A stretch of DNA of 64,000 nt from Actinomadura livida (GCF_014648675.1 NZ_BMRO01000021.1:60629-124628); one strand, 5' to 3'; positions 39,511 to 49,431 are shown, numbered from the stretch's first letter. Numbers and translations are program-made. The notes: a model not told the origin generated them from the sequence alone.

Positions 39511-40546
39511 CGTGCACCTCCTCGGCGAAGTGGCAGGCGGCGGCGTGGCCGGGCGCGACGGTGGCGAGCGGCGGCGTCTCCGCCGCGCAGACCGCCTCCG
39601 CGCGCGGGCAGCGCGGCCGGAACGGGCAGCCGGGCGGCAGCGCGGCCGGGTCCGGCGGCGCCCCCTTGATCGGGACGAGCGGCCCGCCGCGCCGGTCGAG
39701 CCGCGGCACCGACGTCAGCAGCCCGCGCGTGTAGGGGTGGGCGGGCCGCGCGTACAGCTCCCGGGCGGGCGCCTGCTCGGCGACCGACCCGGCGTACATG
39801 ACGACGATCCGGTCGGCGACGCCGGCGACGACGCCGAGGTCGTGGGTGATCAGGACCATGCCCATGCCCAGTTCCTCCTGGAGCCCGGCGAGCAGGCGCA
39901 TGATCTGCGCCTGGACGGTCACGTCGAGGGCGGTGGTGGGCTCGTCGGCGATCAGGACGTCCGGCTCCAGCGCCAGCGCCATCGCGATCATGGCCCGCTG
40001 CCGCATGCCGCCGGAGAACTGGTGCGGGTGGTCGCCGAACCGCCGCGCCGCCGACGGGATCCGCACCCGCTCCATCAGTTCGACCGCCCGGTCCCGGGCC
40101 TCGCGGCGGCCGAGCCCGCGGTGCACCCGGTACATCTCGCGGATCTGGTCGCCGACGGTGAACACCGGGTTCAGCGCGGTCAGCGCGTCCTGGAAGATCA
40201 TCGAGATGCGCTCGCCGCGGTACTCGCGGCGGCGCCGCTCCGGCAGTCCCAGCAGCTCCTCGCCGCGCAGCCGCACCGAGCCCCGCTCGATCCGGGCGGG
40301 CGGGACGTCGAGGATGCCCATGACGGCCTGCGCCGCGACGCTCTTGCCGGACCCCGACTCGCCGAGGACCGCGACCGTCTCCCCCTCCGCGAGGGTGTAG
40401 GACAGCCCGTTCACGGCGTGCACGTCCCGGCCGCGCACCCGGAAGCGGACGTGCAGGTCGTCGACGGCCAGCAGCGGCTCCGCCGGGCGCGGCGCCGGGA
40501 CCGCCTCGGCCGCCAGGCCCGCGGCCGTGTCACGTTCTCCGGTCAT
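39503..40546 (-). CDS. Oligopeptide ABC transporter ATP-binding protein
   Basis: 347 residues. Walker A GESGSGKS at 62-69, signature FSGGMRQRAMIAMALA, Walker B VLIADEPTTALD, and the OppD/DppD C-terminal extension (CPFRPRCPRAEAVCAAE). Pairs with the preceding ATPase to energise import of peptides. Start ATG lies 4 bp from the permease stop. Confidence 0.95.
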   Translation of the reverse strand: MTGERDTAAGLAAEAVPAPRPAEPLLAVDDLHVRFRVRGRDVHAVNGLSYTLAEGETVAVLGESGSGKSVAAQAVMGILDVPPARIERGSVRLRGEELLGLPERRRREYRGERISMIFQDALTALNPVFTVGDQIREMYRVHRGLGRREARDRAVELMERVRIPSAARRFGDHPHQFSGGMRQRAMIAMALALEPDVLIADEPTTALDVTVQAQIMRLLAGLQEELGMGMVLITHDLGVVAGVADRIVVMYAGSVAEQAPARELYARPAHPYTRGLLTSVPRLDRRGGPLVPIKGAPPDPAALPPGCPFRPRCPRAEAVCAAETPPLATVAPGHAAACHFAEEVHGA

Positions 40547-40549
40547 CGC

Positions 40550-41452
40550 TCACCGCAGCTTCGGGTCGAGGGCGTCGCGGACGGCGTCGCCGAGCAGCAG
40601 GAAGCTCAGCACCGTGGCCGACAGGAACGCCGCGGGGAAGATCAGCAGATGCGGGTGGACCATGAAGGCGTCCTTGGCCTGGCCGAGCTGGAGGCCCCAG
40701 GAGACCTGCGGGTACTGCAGGCCGACGCCGAGGAAGTCCAGCGTCGCCTCCCCCACGATGACGTTGCCGACGTTGAGGGTGGCGACCACGATCACCGGGG
40801 CGATCGCGTTCGGCAGGATGTGCCGGGCCATGACCCGGCGGTCGGACGCGCCGAGCAGCCGCGCGGCCTGCACGTAGTCGGCGTCGCGGACGGAGATGAC
40901 CTGCCCCCGCATGATGCGGATCATCGTCGTCCAGCCGAGCAGCACCAGCACCAGCGTCATCGCGCCGATGCCGTGCCCGGGGAACGCGACGAGGATCACC
41001 GTGCCGCCCAGCACGAACGGCAGCCCGAAGAACACGTCGGTCAGCCGGGAGACCAGCGCGTCGAGGACGCCGCCGTAGTAGCCCGACAGCATCCCGAACA
41101 CCACCGCGATCAGCAGCGCGAACAGCGTCACCGCGACGCCGATGAGCAGCGTGGGCCGGGCGCCGTGCACCACGTGCGCGTAGTAGTCGCAGCCGGCGAG
41201 GTCGGTGCCGAACCAGTGCTCGCCGGACGGGCCGAGCTTGGACAGGTTCGGGTCGCACCCCTCGTTGGCCGCGGTGCCGGTGAACAGGCCCGGACGGGTG
41301 GCCATCACCGCGACCACGGCCAGGACCGCCACCGAGGCCCAGAAGATCCAGCGGCGCCGCAGGTCGCGCCACGCGTCGCCCCACAGCGACGCCCGGCCGA
41401 CCTCGCCGCCCGCCGCCGCGGTGACCTCGGCCTGCGCCTCCTTCGTCGTCAT
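40550..41452 (-). CDS. Oligopeptide ABC transporter permease (DppC/OppC-like)
   Basis: 300 residues, about six membrane helices, with the EAA-type loop (QAARLLGASDRRVMARHILPNAIAP) that contacts the ATPases. N-terminal OppC-type helix (FWASVAVLAVVAVMA). Second permease of the five-gene operon; its start is 10 bp after the stop of the DppB-like gene. Confidence 0.94.
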   Translation of the reverse strand: MTTKEAQAEVTAAAGGEVGRASLWGDAWRDLRRRWIFWASVAVLAVVAVMATRPGLFTGTAANEGCDPNLSKLGPSGEHWFGTDLAGCDYYAHVVHGARPTLLIGVAVTLFALLIAVVFGMLSGYYGGVLDALVSRLTDVFFGLPFVLGGTVILVAFPGHGIGAMTLVLVLLGWTTMIRIMRGQVISVRDADYVQAARLLGASDRRVMARHILPNAIAPVIVVATLNVGNVIVGEATLDFLGVGLQYPQVSWGLQLGQAKDAFMVHPHLLIFPAAFLSATVLSFLLLGDAVRDALDPKLR

Positions 41453-41462
41453 CCCCGGCCCC

Positions 41463-42389
41463 CTACTCGTACCTGATCCGCGGGTCCAGGACCCCGTACA
41501 GCAGGTCCACGACCAGGTTGACCAGCAGGAAGATCAGCACCAGCACGGTGACCGCGCCGACCACGACCGGCCCCTCCTTGAGCTGGATCGACTGGAACAC
41601 CTGCTGCCCGACGCCCGGCAGGTTGAAGATCCCCTCGGTCACGATCGCGCCGCCCATCAGGTTCCCGAAGTCGACGCCGAGGTAGGTCACCACGGGGATC
41701 AGCGAGTTGCGCAGCGTGTGCCGGCCGATGACCCGCGCCTTCGACAGCCCCTTCGCCCGCGCGGTCCGGACGTAGTCGGCCCGGAGGTTCTCCGCCAGGC
41801 TCGTGCGGGTCAGCCGCGCCACGTACGACAGGCCGAGCGAGCCGAGCACGATGCCGGGCAGCAGGTAGCTCATCGGCCACCCGTCCTCGGTCCCGGCCGT
41901 CGGGAAGATCTGCCAGTGCAGCCCGAACACGATCTGCGCGATGTAGCCGAGGACGAACACCGGCACCGCGATCACCAGGGTCGTCCCGCCGAGGACGAGG
42001 GTGTCGGCGAGCCTGCCGCGCCGCAGGCCCGCCCACACGCCGAGCGCGATCCCGATGACCAGCTCGAAGAGCCAGGCGGTGAGCGCGAGCCGCGCGGTCA
42101 CCGCCCAGCGCCCGCCGAGCATCTCCGACACGCTCTGGCCGGTGTAGTTCTCGCCCAGGTCGCCCTGGGCGAGGCCCCACATGTACTTCGCGTACTGCAC
42201 CAGCAGCGGATCGTTCAGGTTGTACCGGTCCCGGAGCGTCCGCAGGACGTTCTCCGGGACCGGCTTGTCCCCGGCGAGCGCCTGGATCGGGTCTCCCGGC
42301 AGCGCGAACACCATCGCGTAGATGAGGAGCGTGGTGCCGAAGAAGACCGGGACCGCCTGGAGGAGCCGCCGGACGACGTAACGCCACAT
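41463..42389 (-). CDS. Oligopeptide ABC transporter permease (DppB/OppB-like)
   Basis: 308 residues. Start MWRYVVRRLLQAVPVFFGTTLLIYAM, the usual OppB N-terminus, then the long periplasmic loop with LPGDPIQAL and the EAA loop VRTARAKGLSKARVIGRHTLRNSLIP. Forms the translocation channel with the DppC-like permease. 7 bp separate it from the binding-protein gene. Confidence 0.94.
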   Translation of the reverse strand: MWRYVVRRLLQAVPVFFGTTLLIYAMVFALPGDPIQALAGDKPVPENVLRTLRDRYNLNDPLLVQYAKYMWGLAQGDLGENYTGQSVSEMLGGRWAVTARLALTAWLFELVIGIALGVWAGLRRGRLADTLVLGGTTLVIAVPVFVLGYIAQIVFGLHWQIFPTAGTEDGWPMSYLLPGIVLGSLGLSYVARLTRTSLAENLRADYVRTARAKGLSKARVIGRHTLRNSLIPVVTYLGVDFGNLMGGAIVTEGIFNLPGVGQQVFQSIQLKEGPVVVGAVTVLVLIFLLVNLVVDLLYGVLDPRIRYE

Positions 42390-42395
42390 CGGGGG

Positions 42396-44033
42396 CTACT
42401 TCACCGTCACTTCGTGGGCGAGCAGACCCGTCGCGTACGGCGTGACGGTGACGTTGCCGACGTTGTCGGAGTGCCCTCCCTGGCGGGCCCACGTCCACAG
42501 CGGGATCATCGGCATCTCCTCGATGGCGATGTCCTCCGCCCGGTTGTAGAGCCCGATGGCCTTCTGCTGGTCCGCCGTGCGGTTCGCCTCGGCGATGAGC
42601 TCGTCGAACTCCTCGCTCTTCCAGCCCATGCGGTTGTTGTCCGAGCCCCACATGTTCTCGAGGTAGTTCTGCGGGCTCGGGTAGTCGGCCTCCCAGTTCT
42701 GCCGGTACGGGCCCTTCTCCTCGCGGGCGCGCAGCATGGAGAAGTAGTCGGACGCGGGGACCTGCCGGAACTCGATCTCCTGGATGCCGAGGTTGTCGCG
42801 CAGGGAGTTCGCGACGATCCGCATCCATTGCGCGTAGGTCGGCTGCGCGTTGGAGAAGTACAGCTCCAGCGTCCCCTCGAACCCGCCGGCCTTGTCGAAC
42901 AGCTCCTTCGCCTTGGCCGGGTCGTAGGTGCACAACTCGCCGCAGGCGTTGTCGCGGTGGCCGGGGATGATCGACGGCAGCAGCGAGTCGGCCGGGAAGT
43001 AGGCGCCGTTGTAGACCGCCTTGTTGATGCCCTCCCTGTCGATGACCATCGAGATGGCCCTGCGCAGGTCCGGCTCGGCGAAGCGCTTGTCGAACAGGGG
43101 GAAGCCGAGGTAGTCGATCGTGCCCATCTCGCCGGTGATGAACCGGTCGCCGAACACCTTCTCGGCCTCGGGCACCTTTCCTGACGGGATGGTCTGGAGC
43201 ACGTCGAGGCTGCCCGCACGCAGGTCGGTGTAGGCGGTGTCGGCGCTGGAGTAGCTCTTCCAGGTGACGCCCTTGTTCTTGGGCTTGCGCGGCCCGGTGT
43301 AGCCGGGGAACGCGACGAGCTTGATCTGCTTGTTGCGCTCCCACTCCCCGTCCATCATGTACGGGCCGTTGCCGATCGGGCGCTCGTCGAACGCCTTGGG
43401 GTCCTTGAGCCCGGCCTTCGGCATCGGCGCGTACGCCGGGTAGGTGAGCAGCAGCGGGAACTGGCTGAACGGGTGGTTGAGCGTGACCTCGAGGGTGTTC
43501 TCGTCGACGACCTCGACCCCGGACAGCGTGTCGGCCTCCGGTTCGGCGTTCTCGTCCTCGGGGTTCATCGCCCCGTACCCCTCGATGTGGGAGAAGTAGT
43601 CGTTGGCGCCCATGCCGTTCGGCCCGTAGGCGGCGTGGTTCCACGCGTCGGCGAAGCTCTGCGCGGTCACGGCCTCGTCGTTGTGGAACTTCTGGCCCGG
43701 CTTGACCTTGATCGTCCAGACCTTCTGGTCGTCCGAGGCGACCGATTCGGCGGCGAGCGGGACGGCCCGGCCCTCGCGGTCCAGCGTCATCAGGTTGTCG
43801 AAGAGCTCGCTGATCACGTCGAAGGAATAGCTGCTGGTCGTGTTGGCGGGCATCAGGTGGTCGGGTTCGGAATGGCCCGCGGTGAACGTGCCGTCACTCG
43901 CGCCGGCGTCACCGCCGCCGCCGCAGGCGGACAGCCCGAGCGAGGCCGCCAGCACCACCGCGGCCATCCCCCTCGCCCGCCCGGACACACCCCTTGCGCG
44001 CACACCCCTTACGGCACCCCTCTGGCTTCGCAT
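42396..44033 (-). CDS. Peptide ABC transporter substrate-binding lipoprotein
   Basis: 545 residues, SBP_bac_5 family. ATG at 44033 (after GGGAGGACG) gives a signal sequence with lipobox LSAC at the end of the hydrophobic stretch VVLAASLGLSAC, so it is a lipoprotein. Family blocks: TFTAGHSEPDHLMP, VWTIKVKPGQKFHNDEAVTAQSF, DLRRAISMVIDREGINK. It binds peptides, opines or nickel chelates depending on subgroup; here peptides are most likely given OppBCDF. First gene of the operon. Confidence 0.94.
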   Translation of the reverse strand: MRSQRGAVRGVRARGVSGRARGMAAVVLAASLGLSACGGGGDAGASDGTFTAGHSEPDHLMPANTTSSYSFDVISELFDNLMTLDREGRAVPLAAESVASDDQKVWTIKVKPGQKFHNDEAVTAQSFADAWNHAAYGPNGMGANDYFSHIEGYGAMNPEDENAEPEADTLSGVEVVDENTLEVTLNHPFSQFPLLLTYPAYAPMPKAGLKDPKAFDERPIGNGPYMMDGEWERNKQIKLVAFPGYTGPRKPKNKGVTWKSYSSADTAYTDLRAGSLDVLQTIPSGKVPEAEKVFGDRFITGEMGTIDYLGFPLFDKRFAEPDLRRAISMVIDREGINKAVYNGAYFPADSLLPSIIPGHRDNACGELCTYDPAKAKELFDKAGGFEGTLELYFSNAQPTYAQWMRIVANSLRDNLGIQEIEFRQVPASDYFSMLRAREEKGPYRQNWEADYPSPQNYLENMWGSDNNRMGWKSEEFDELIAEANRTADQQKAIGLYNRAEDIAIEEMPMIPLWTWARQGGHSDNVGNVTVTPYATGLLAHEVTVK

Positions 44034-44212
44034 CGTCCTCCCACCCGTCGCTGCCTCGCGCCGCGGGTGCTTGGCCACCCGCCGCACCTAGATTGCTCGC
44101 AGGGTCGTACTCTCGGTGACGCTTTGGATACGGGGCTCACGGAGTCGAGACCGGATCGAGACATCTTGATCATCATTGACAGGGGCGGGCGTGGGGGAAG
44201 AATGAGGTCGCG

Positions 44213-45565
44213 TTGCAGGAGCGGCGTCCGGGGGTGAAGGTGCGCGACGACCGGGGCGGCGGTGACGACGGCGGGGCCGCGGCCGACGCGGCGGCGATCT
44301 GCGCCGACCTGATCCGCTTCGACACCACCAACCGGGGCGAGGGCGTGGCACGTCCGGAACGGCCGGCCGCCGAGCACGTCGCCGCGCTCCTGGACGAGGC
44401 GGGCGCCGAGGCGAAGATCGTGGAGTCCGCGCCCGGCCGCGCGAGCGTCCTGGCCCGCGTCCCCGGCGCCGATCCCGGCCATCCCGCGTTCCTGGTCCAC
44501 GGCCACCTGGACGTGGTGCCCGCCGACCCGGCGGAGTGGACCGTTCCCCCTTTCTCGGGCGAGGTCCGCGACGGATGCGTGTGGGGACGCGGCGCCATCG
44601 ACATGAAGGGCAGCCTCGCGATGACCCTCGCCGTCGTCCGGCGGCGGCTGCGCGAGGGGCGGCGGACGCGCGGCGACCTCGTCCTGGCGTTCCTGGCCGA
44701 CGAGGAGTGCACCGGCGAGCACGGCTCCCGGTACGTCGCGCGCGAGCACCGCGGATTCTTCGACGGGTGCGCCGAGGCGATCAGCGAGTCCGGCGGCTTC
44801 AGCGTGGACGCGGGCGCCGCGCGCGTCTACCCCATCGCGACCGGGGAGCGCGGCACGGCGTGGATGCGGCTCACGGCGCGCGGCACCGCCGGGCACGGGT
44901 CCAAGCCCGCGCCCGACAACGCCGTCGCCGAGATCGCGCACGCCGTGTCCCGGCTGGCCGCCCACGAGTGGCCCGTCCGGCTGACCCCCGGCGTCCGGGC
45001 GCTGCTGGACGGCCTCGCGGACGCGCTCGGCACCGCCGTCGACCACGACCGGCTGGACGAGGAGGCGGTGCGCCTCGGAGCGGCCGGCCGCCTGTTCGCC
45101 GGGACGATCCGCAACTCGGCCAACCCGACCCGCCTCGACGCCGGCTACAAGGTGAACGTCGTGCCGGGCACGGCGACCGCGCAGGTCGACGGGCGCTACC
45201 TGCCGGGGACCGGCGACGAGTTCCTCGCCACCGTCGACCGGCTGCTCGGCCCGAAGGTCGCCCGCGCGTTCCTCAACCACGAGGAGGCGCCGGCCGCCGA
45301 CCCGGCCGGGCCGACGTTCGCCGCGCTGGCGGACGCGCTCCGCGCCGAGGACCCGGCCGCCCGCCCCGTCCCGTACGTCATGGCGGGCGGCACCGACGCG
45401 AAGGCGTTCCACCGGATCGGCATCGCGAGCTACGGCTTCGCCCCCCTGCGCCTCGGGCCGGGCCTGGACTACCTCGGCATGTTCCACGGCGTGGACGAGC
45501 GGGTGCCGCTCGACGGGCTCGCCTTCGGCACCCGGGTGCTGGACCGGTTCCTCGACACCCGCTGA
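44213..45565 (+). CDS. M20-family peptidase
   Basis: About 450 residues. Zinc ligands His and Asp in HGHLDVVP, Asp in GRGAIDMKGSLA, EE in LADEECTGEHGS, and a C-terminal His in MFHGVDERVPLD. The dimerisation (lid) domain is present. Substrate most likely dipeptides or N-acyl amino acids. Start uncertain: TTG 44213 has GAGG 5 nt upstream, GTG 44234 and 44240 are in frame. Divergent from the peptide transporter, so imported peptides may be cleaved by this enzyme. Confidence 0.88.
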   Translation: MQERRPGVKVRDDRGGGDDGGAAADAAAICADLIRFDTTNRGEGVARPERPAAEHVAALLDEAGAEAKIVESAPGRASVLARVPGADPGHPAFLVHGHLDVVPADPAEWTVPPFSGEVRDGCVWGRGAIDMKGSLAMTLAVVRRRLREGRRTRGDLVLAFLADEECTGEHGSRYVAREHRGFFDGCAEAISESGGFSVDAGAARVYPIATGERGTAWMRLTARGTAGHGSKPAPDNAVAEIAHAVSRLAAHEWPVRLTPGVRALLDGLADALGTAVDHDRLDEEAVRLGAAGRLFAGTIRNSANPTRLDAGYKVNVVPGTATAQVDGRYLPGTGDEFLATVDRLLGPKVARAFLNHEEAPAADPAGPTFAALADALRAEDPAARPVPYVMAGGTDAKAFHRIGIASYGFAPLRLGPGLDYLGMFHGVDERVPLDGLAFGTRVLDRFLDTR

Positions 45566-45609
45566 AACCCCGGGCGCGGGCGGGCGGATCAGGTGGGTAG
45601 GGATCAGGC

Positions 45610-46557
45610 GTGGACTTCTCCAGCGCGGCCGGCGAGCTGTACGGCGTCCCGCCGTCCGGGTTCGTGGCGACGAGGAAGCGGCTGGCCCAGGAGGCGAAGG
45701 ACGCGGGCGACCGGGCCCTCGCCAAGCGGATCGGGGAGCTGCGCCGCCCGACGCTGTCGGCGTGGGCGGTGAACCTCCTCGCCCGCTCGGCCGCGGAGGA
45801 CCTGGAGCGCCTGCTGGACGTCGGTGCCGAGATCCGCGCGGCCTGGGGCTCCGGCGGCGGGCTCGGGGACCTGGAGCAGCGGCGCGCGCGGCTCGTGGGC
45901 TCGCTGGTGCGAACGGCGGCGGATCTCGCCGCCGAGGCGGGCGGCCCGCTGCGCGAGCAGGCCCTCCGCGAGGTGGAGGACACGCTCCAGGCCGCCACCG
46001 TGGACGCGGACATCGCCGACGGGGTCCGTGCGGGACGCCTCTCCCAGCCGCGCAGCCACACGGGCTTCGTCCCCGCCGGGTTCCCCATGGCGCCCCAGAA
46101 CGGCCAGGAGGGCGCCAAGCCCAAGGCCGAGGAGAAGAAGGCCGAGGAGAAGCCGCCCGCCAAGGCGCCCGCCCGGGAGAAGCCGGCAATGGAGCCCGCC
46201 GAGGCGGAGGAGCCGGTCAAGGCGAAGGGGCGGGGCCGGTCGAACGTCACGCGGACGAGCGCGGCGCGGGCGCGGCGGGCGGAGACGCTGCGCAGGCGCG
46301 CCGAGGCCGCGGACCGCAGGCTCGCCGAGCGGCGGGAGCGGGCCGAGGCGGCGAGCCGGGAGGCCGAGGAGGCGTCCGCCGAGGTCGGGCGGCTGCGCCA
46401 CGAGCTGGACCGGGCGATCGCCGGACGCGACGCGGCGGTGCGCCGGGCCGAGCGCGCCGCGCAGCACCGCGCCCGGGCCGAGGAGGAGGCGCGGGAAGCC
46501 CGCGAGGCCGCGCGGGAGGCCCGCCGCGCCGCCGACCGTGACGCACGGCACGGCTGA
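45610..46557 (+). CDS. Conserved hypothetical protein with Ala/Glu-rich coiled coil
   Basis: 315 residues, a recurring actinobacterial family without known function. N-terminal 150 residues are the conserved part (LYGVPPSGFVATRKRLAQEA, ALAKRIGELRRPTLSAWAVNLLARS). Residues 160-205 are a Pro/Lys/Glu linker, 205-315 a highly charged predicted coiled coil (Arg/Ala/Glu repeats). GTG start after GTAGGGATCAGGC. The size and the coiled coil suggest a structural or DNA-associated role, but nothing more can be claimed. It lies 45 bp downstream of the peptidase. Confidence 0.7.
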   Translation: MDFSSAAGELYGVPPSGFVATRKRLAQEAKDAGDRALAKRIGELRRPTLSAWAVNLLARSAAEDLERLLDVGAEIRAAWGSGGGLGDLEQRRARLVGSLVRTAADLAAEAGGPLREQALREVEDTLQAATVDADIADGVRAGRLSQPRSHTGFVPAGFPMAPQNGQEGAKPKAEEKKAEEKPPAKAPAREKPAMEPAEAEEPVKAKGRGRSNVTRTSAARARRAETLRRRAEAADRRLAERRERAEAASREAEEASAEVGRLRHELDRAIAGRDAAVRRAERAAQHRARAEEEAREAREAAREARRAADRDARHG

Positions 46558-46678
46558 CCGCCACCCCAGATGCCAGGGGGACCACCGGCATCGAGTACGT
46601 TCGATTGGAACGAGATTCCAGAATCGCCGGGACGGCGGCCGAGACGGCGACGGCGAGATGACGACAGGGGGGCGCGCG

Positions 46679-47716
46679 GTGACGGCACCGGCCGTGCAAC
46701 AGCAGACCGACTGGACGGAACCGGGCGCGCATCCCGTGGCGCCGGGGGTGCACCGCATCCCGCTGCCGCTGCCGATCCCGTCGCTGCACGCGGTCAACGT
46801 CTACGTCATCGAGGACTCCGCCGGACTCGTCGTCGTGGACTCCGGCTGGGCGATGGACGACACGCGGACGACTCTGGAGCGCGGCCTCCGCACGATCGGC
46901 CACGGGCTGGACGACGTCGCGCAATTCCTCGTCACGCACGCGCACTGGGACCACTACTCGCAGGCCCTCGCGCTGCGCGAGTCGTTCGGGACGCGGGTGC
47001 GGATCGGGCGCGGCGAGCAGGCCTCGATCGAGGCGTTCGACGTGAGCCGGGGCCTGCACCCCCGGCAGGTGGAGATGCTGCGCCGCTGCGGCGCGCCCGG
47101 CCTCGCCGACGAGATCGCGAACCTGCCGATGGACAGGTCCGAACGGGACATCCCGCACACCCGCCCCGACGGGTGGCTGGACGACGGGGAGCGCATCGGC
47201 CTCACCGGCCGCGGGCTGGACGTCTTCGCCACACCGGGCCACACGCGCGGCCACGTCGTGCTGCGGGACGCCGCCGCGGGACTGCTGTTCGCCGGCGACC
47301 ACGTCCTGCCGCACATCACCCCGTCGATCGGGCTGGAGACCGAGCCCGAGCGCAAGCCGCTGCGCAGCTACCTGGAGTCGCTGCGGCTCGTCCGGGACAT
47401 GCCCGACACGCTGCTGCTGCCCGCGCACGGCCCGGTGACGCCGAGCGTGCACACCCGGGTCGACCAGCTGCTGGAGCACCACGCCGAGCGGCTCGACGCC
47501 GCCGCCGCGGAGGTCCGGGCGGGGCACACGACGGCCTTCGAGGTCGCCGCCGCGCTGCCGTGGACGCGCAGGAGGCGCACCCTGGAAGACCTGGACGCCT
47601 TCAGCCGCATGCTGGCCGTCCTGGAGATCGAGGCCCACCTGGACGTCCTGGCCGACAGGGGCGTCCTGGACGCCCACGACGAGTCGGGAGTCCGCCGCTA
47701 CGCCGTGCGGCGCTGA
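46679..47716 (+). CDS. Metallo-beta-lactamase-fold hydrolase
   Basis: 345 residues from GTG 46679 (GGGGGG 6 nt upstream); an ATG at 46658 is also in frame. Zinc motif THAHWDHY (HxHxDH), further ligands in ATPGHTRGH, FAGDHVLPH and LLPAHGP. Resembles the glyoxalase II-like/MBL hydrolases with a C-terminal wing domain. Substrate unknown. Read in the same direction as the coiled-coil protein upstream. Confidence 0.86.
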   Translation: MTAPAVQQQTDWTEPGAHPVAPGVHRIPLPLPIPSLHAVNVYVIEDSAGLVVVDSGWAMDDTRTTLERGLRTIGHGLDDVAQFLVTHAHWDHYSQALALRESFGTRVRIGRGEQASIEAFDVSRGLHPRQVEMLRRCGAPGLADEIANLPMDRSERDIPHTRPDGWLDDGERIGLTGRGLDVFATPGHTRGHVVLRDAAAGLLFAGDHVLPHITPSIGLETEPERKPLRSYLESLRLVRDMPDTLLLPAHGPVTPSVHTRVDQLLEHHAERLDAAAAEVRAGHTTAFEVAAALPWTRRRRTLEDLDAFSRMLAVLEIEAHLDVLADRGVLDAHDESGVRRYAVRR

Positions 47717-47821
47717 CCGCCCCGTCCGGAACGGGGACGGCGGGAGCGATGAGTTTCCGCGGCCCCGCGGGTCTGCATCGGATGAACCACCGATGGACCG
47801 ATTCGGACGGAGGACATACCG

Positions 47822-48568
47822 ATGGCGCTCCCCGAAGTCGTCTCTCGCGAAGAGTGGACGGCCGCACGCAAAAGGCTGCTCGCCAAGGAGAAGGAGCTCA
47901 CCCGCGCACGCGACGCGCTGAACACTGAGCGGCGCCGCCTGCCGATGGTGCGGGTCGAGAAGGACTACGTCTTCGAGGGCCCGGACGGCAAGGCGAGCCT
48001 GCTCGACCTGTTCCACGGCCGCCGCCAGCTCATCATGGGGCACACGATGTGGGACCCCGAATGGGACCGCGCCTGCCGGAGCTGCTCGTCGGGACTCGCC
48101 GAGATCTCGGTCGGCCATCTGCGGCACCTGAACGAGCGCGACACCACCTACGTGGCGGTCTCGCGGGCCCCGTACACGAAGATTGCGCCGTTCAAGGCGG
48201 AGATGGGCTGGGTGTTCCCCTGGTACTCCTCGTACGGCAGCGACTTCAACTACGACTACCACGTCACGATCGACGGGTCCGTGGCACCGGAGGAGTACAA
48301 CTACCGGCCCCTGCCGCCGGAGGGCGACCGCCCGATGGAGCTGCCCGGCACGAGCTGCTTCCTGCGGGACGGCGACACCGTCTACCACACCTACTCGATG
48401 TTCGCCCGCGGCGCGGAGCAGGTCGGCGGCGCCTACTACTTCCTGGACCTGACGGCCCTCGGCCGGCAGGAGGATTGGGAGGAGCCGAAGGGCCGCGGCT
48501 CGGGCGGCATGCCGGCGGGCAGCAGGCTGCCCTACCCCGACGAGTACGACGACGAGTACTCCTCCTGA
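47822..48568 (+). CDS. DUF899 thioredoxin-like protein
   Basis: 248 residues. Typical DUF899: N-terminal VSREEWTAARKRLLAKEKEL, then CRSCSSG and a peroxiredoxin-like core (HLRHLNERDTTYVAVSRAPY, FPWYSSYGSDFNYD). The CxxC-like pair is CRSC. The family is widespread in actinobacteria and is a predicted dithiol oxidoreductase; target unknown. ATG after GGAGGAC. Followed by a strong hairpin. Confidence 0.88.
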   Translation: MALPEVVSREEWTAARKRLLAKEKELTRARDALNTERRRLPMVRVEKDYVFEGPDGKASLLDLFHGRRQLIMGHTMWDPEWDRACRSCSSGLAEISVGHLRHLNERDTTYVAVSRAPYTKIAPFKAEMGWVFPWYSSYGSDFNYDYHVTIDGSVAPEEYNYRPLPPEGDRPMELPGTSCFLRDGDTVYHTYSMFARGAEQVGGAYYFLDLTALGRQEDWEEPKGRGSGGMPAGSRLPYPDEYDDEYSS

Positions 48569-48657
48569 GAAACGCCGCCCCTTCCCCATGGGCGTCCGCC
48601 CCGTGCCCGCGGTCAGCCGTGCGCATGGCGGACCGGGCGTCCGGCGCGGCGGCCCGT

Positions 48658-48696
48658 GACCGTGCCGCGGCCTCGCGGAGAGGCCGCGGCGCGGTC
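48658..48696. terminator. Strong hairpin downstream of the DUF899 gene
   Basis: 17-bp arms GACCGTGCCGCGGCCTC / GAGGCCGCGGCGCGGTC with one G-U pair and a 5-nt loop. Stands 90 bp after the DUF899 stop and 97 bp before the next gene. Confidence 0.75.
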
Positions 48697-48792
48697 ATCG
48701 GCGCCCGAACCGGGCGTGCCCCGGGGCGCGGCCGACGGGTGAGATGCCGCCGGTTAGGCTGATCCTCCGGTTCCCTCCCGGAAGGAGCGGCG

Positions 48793-49431
48793 ATGACGCT
48801 CGTCCCCGAGTCCGCGACGATCACCTCCCCCGAGGAGCTGCGCGAGATCCTCGGCGCGCCGATGCCGCGGGCGGTCGCCAAAGAGCGGGTGAGGCTGCAC
48901 GCGCGGGACCGCGACTGGCTCGCCCGCTCGCCGTTCTGCCTGATCGCCACCAGTGACGCGGACGGCAACTGCGACGTCTCCCCCAAGGGCGACCCGCCCG
49001 GGTTCGTGCACGTCATCGACGACACGACGATCGCCGTCCCGGAACGGCCCGGCAACCGCCGCGCCGACGGCTACCTGAACGTCCTGGGCAACCCGCACGC
49101 GGGGCTGATCTTCCTCGTCCCCGGCCGCGGCGAGACGCTGCGCGTCAACGGCCGGGCGAGCCTCGTCCGCGACGCGCCGTTCTTCGACGAGATGGTCGTC
49201 AACGGGCACCGCCCGTCGCTCGCGCTGGTCGTGGAGATCGAGCAGATCTTCTTCCACTGCGCGAAGGCGCTCATGCGCTCCAAGCTGTGGAAGCCCGGCA
49301 CGTGGGAGCCGGACGCGCTTCCTTCGCACGCCCGCATCGTCGCCGACCTGCGGTACGCGAAGGAGAGCGTGGAGGAACTGGAGCGGTACTACTCCGAGGA
49401 CAACTACGCGAAGAAGCTGTACCAGGGCTGA
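48793..49431 (+). CDS. Pyridoxamine 5'-phosphate oxidase-family FMN protein, MSMEG_1061 type
   Basis: 212 residues. Split-barrel flavin fold: CLIATSDADGNCDVSPKGDPPGF, IPGFV-type beta core, and FFHCAKALMRSKLW near the end. The MSMEG_1061 subgroup members bind FMN or F420-like cofactors; this copy's cofactor is undetermined. ATG after GGAAGGAGCGGCG. Between two hairpins. Confidence 0.85.
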   Translation: MTLVPESATITSPEELREILGAPMPRAVAKERVRLHARDRDWLARSPFCLIATSDADGNCDVSPKGDPPGFVHVIDDTTIAVPERPGNRRADGYLNVLGNPHAGLIFLVPGRGETLRVNGRASLVRDAPFFDEMVVNGHRPSLALVVEIEQIFFHCAKALMRSKLWKPGTWEPDALPSHARIVADLRYAKESVEELERYYSEDNYAKKLYQG

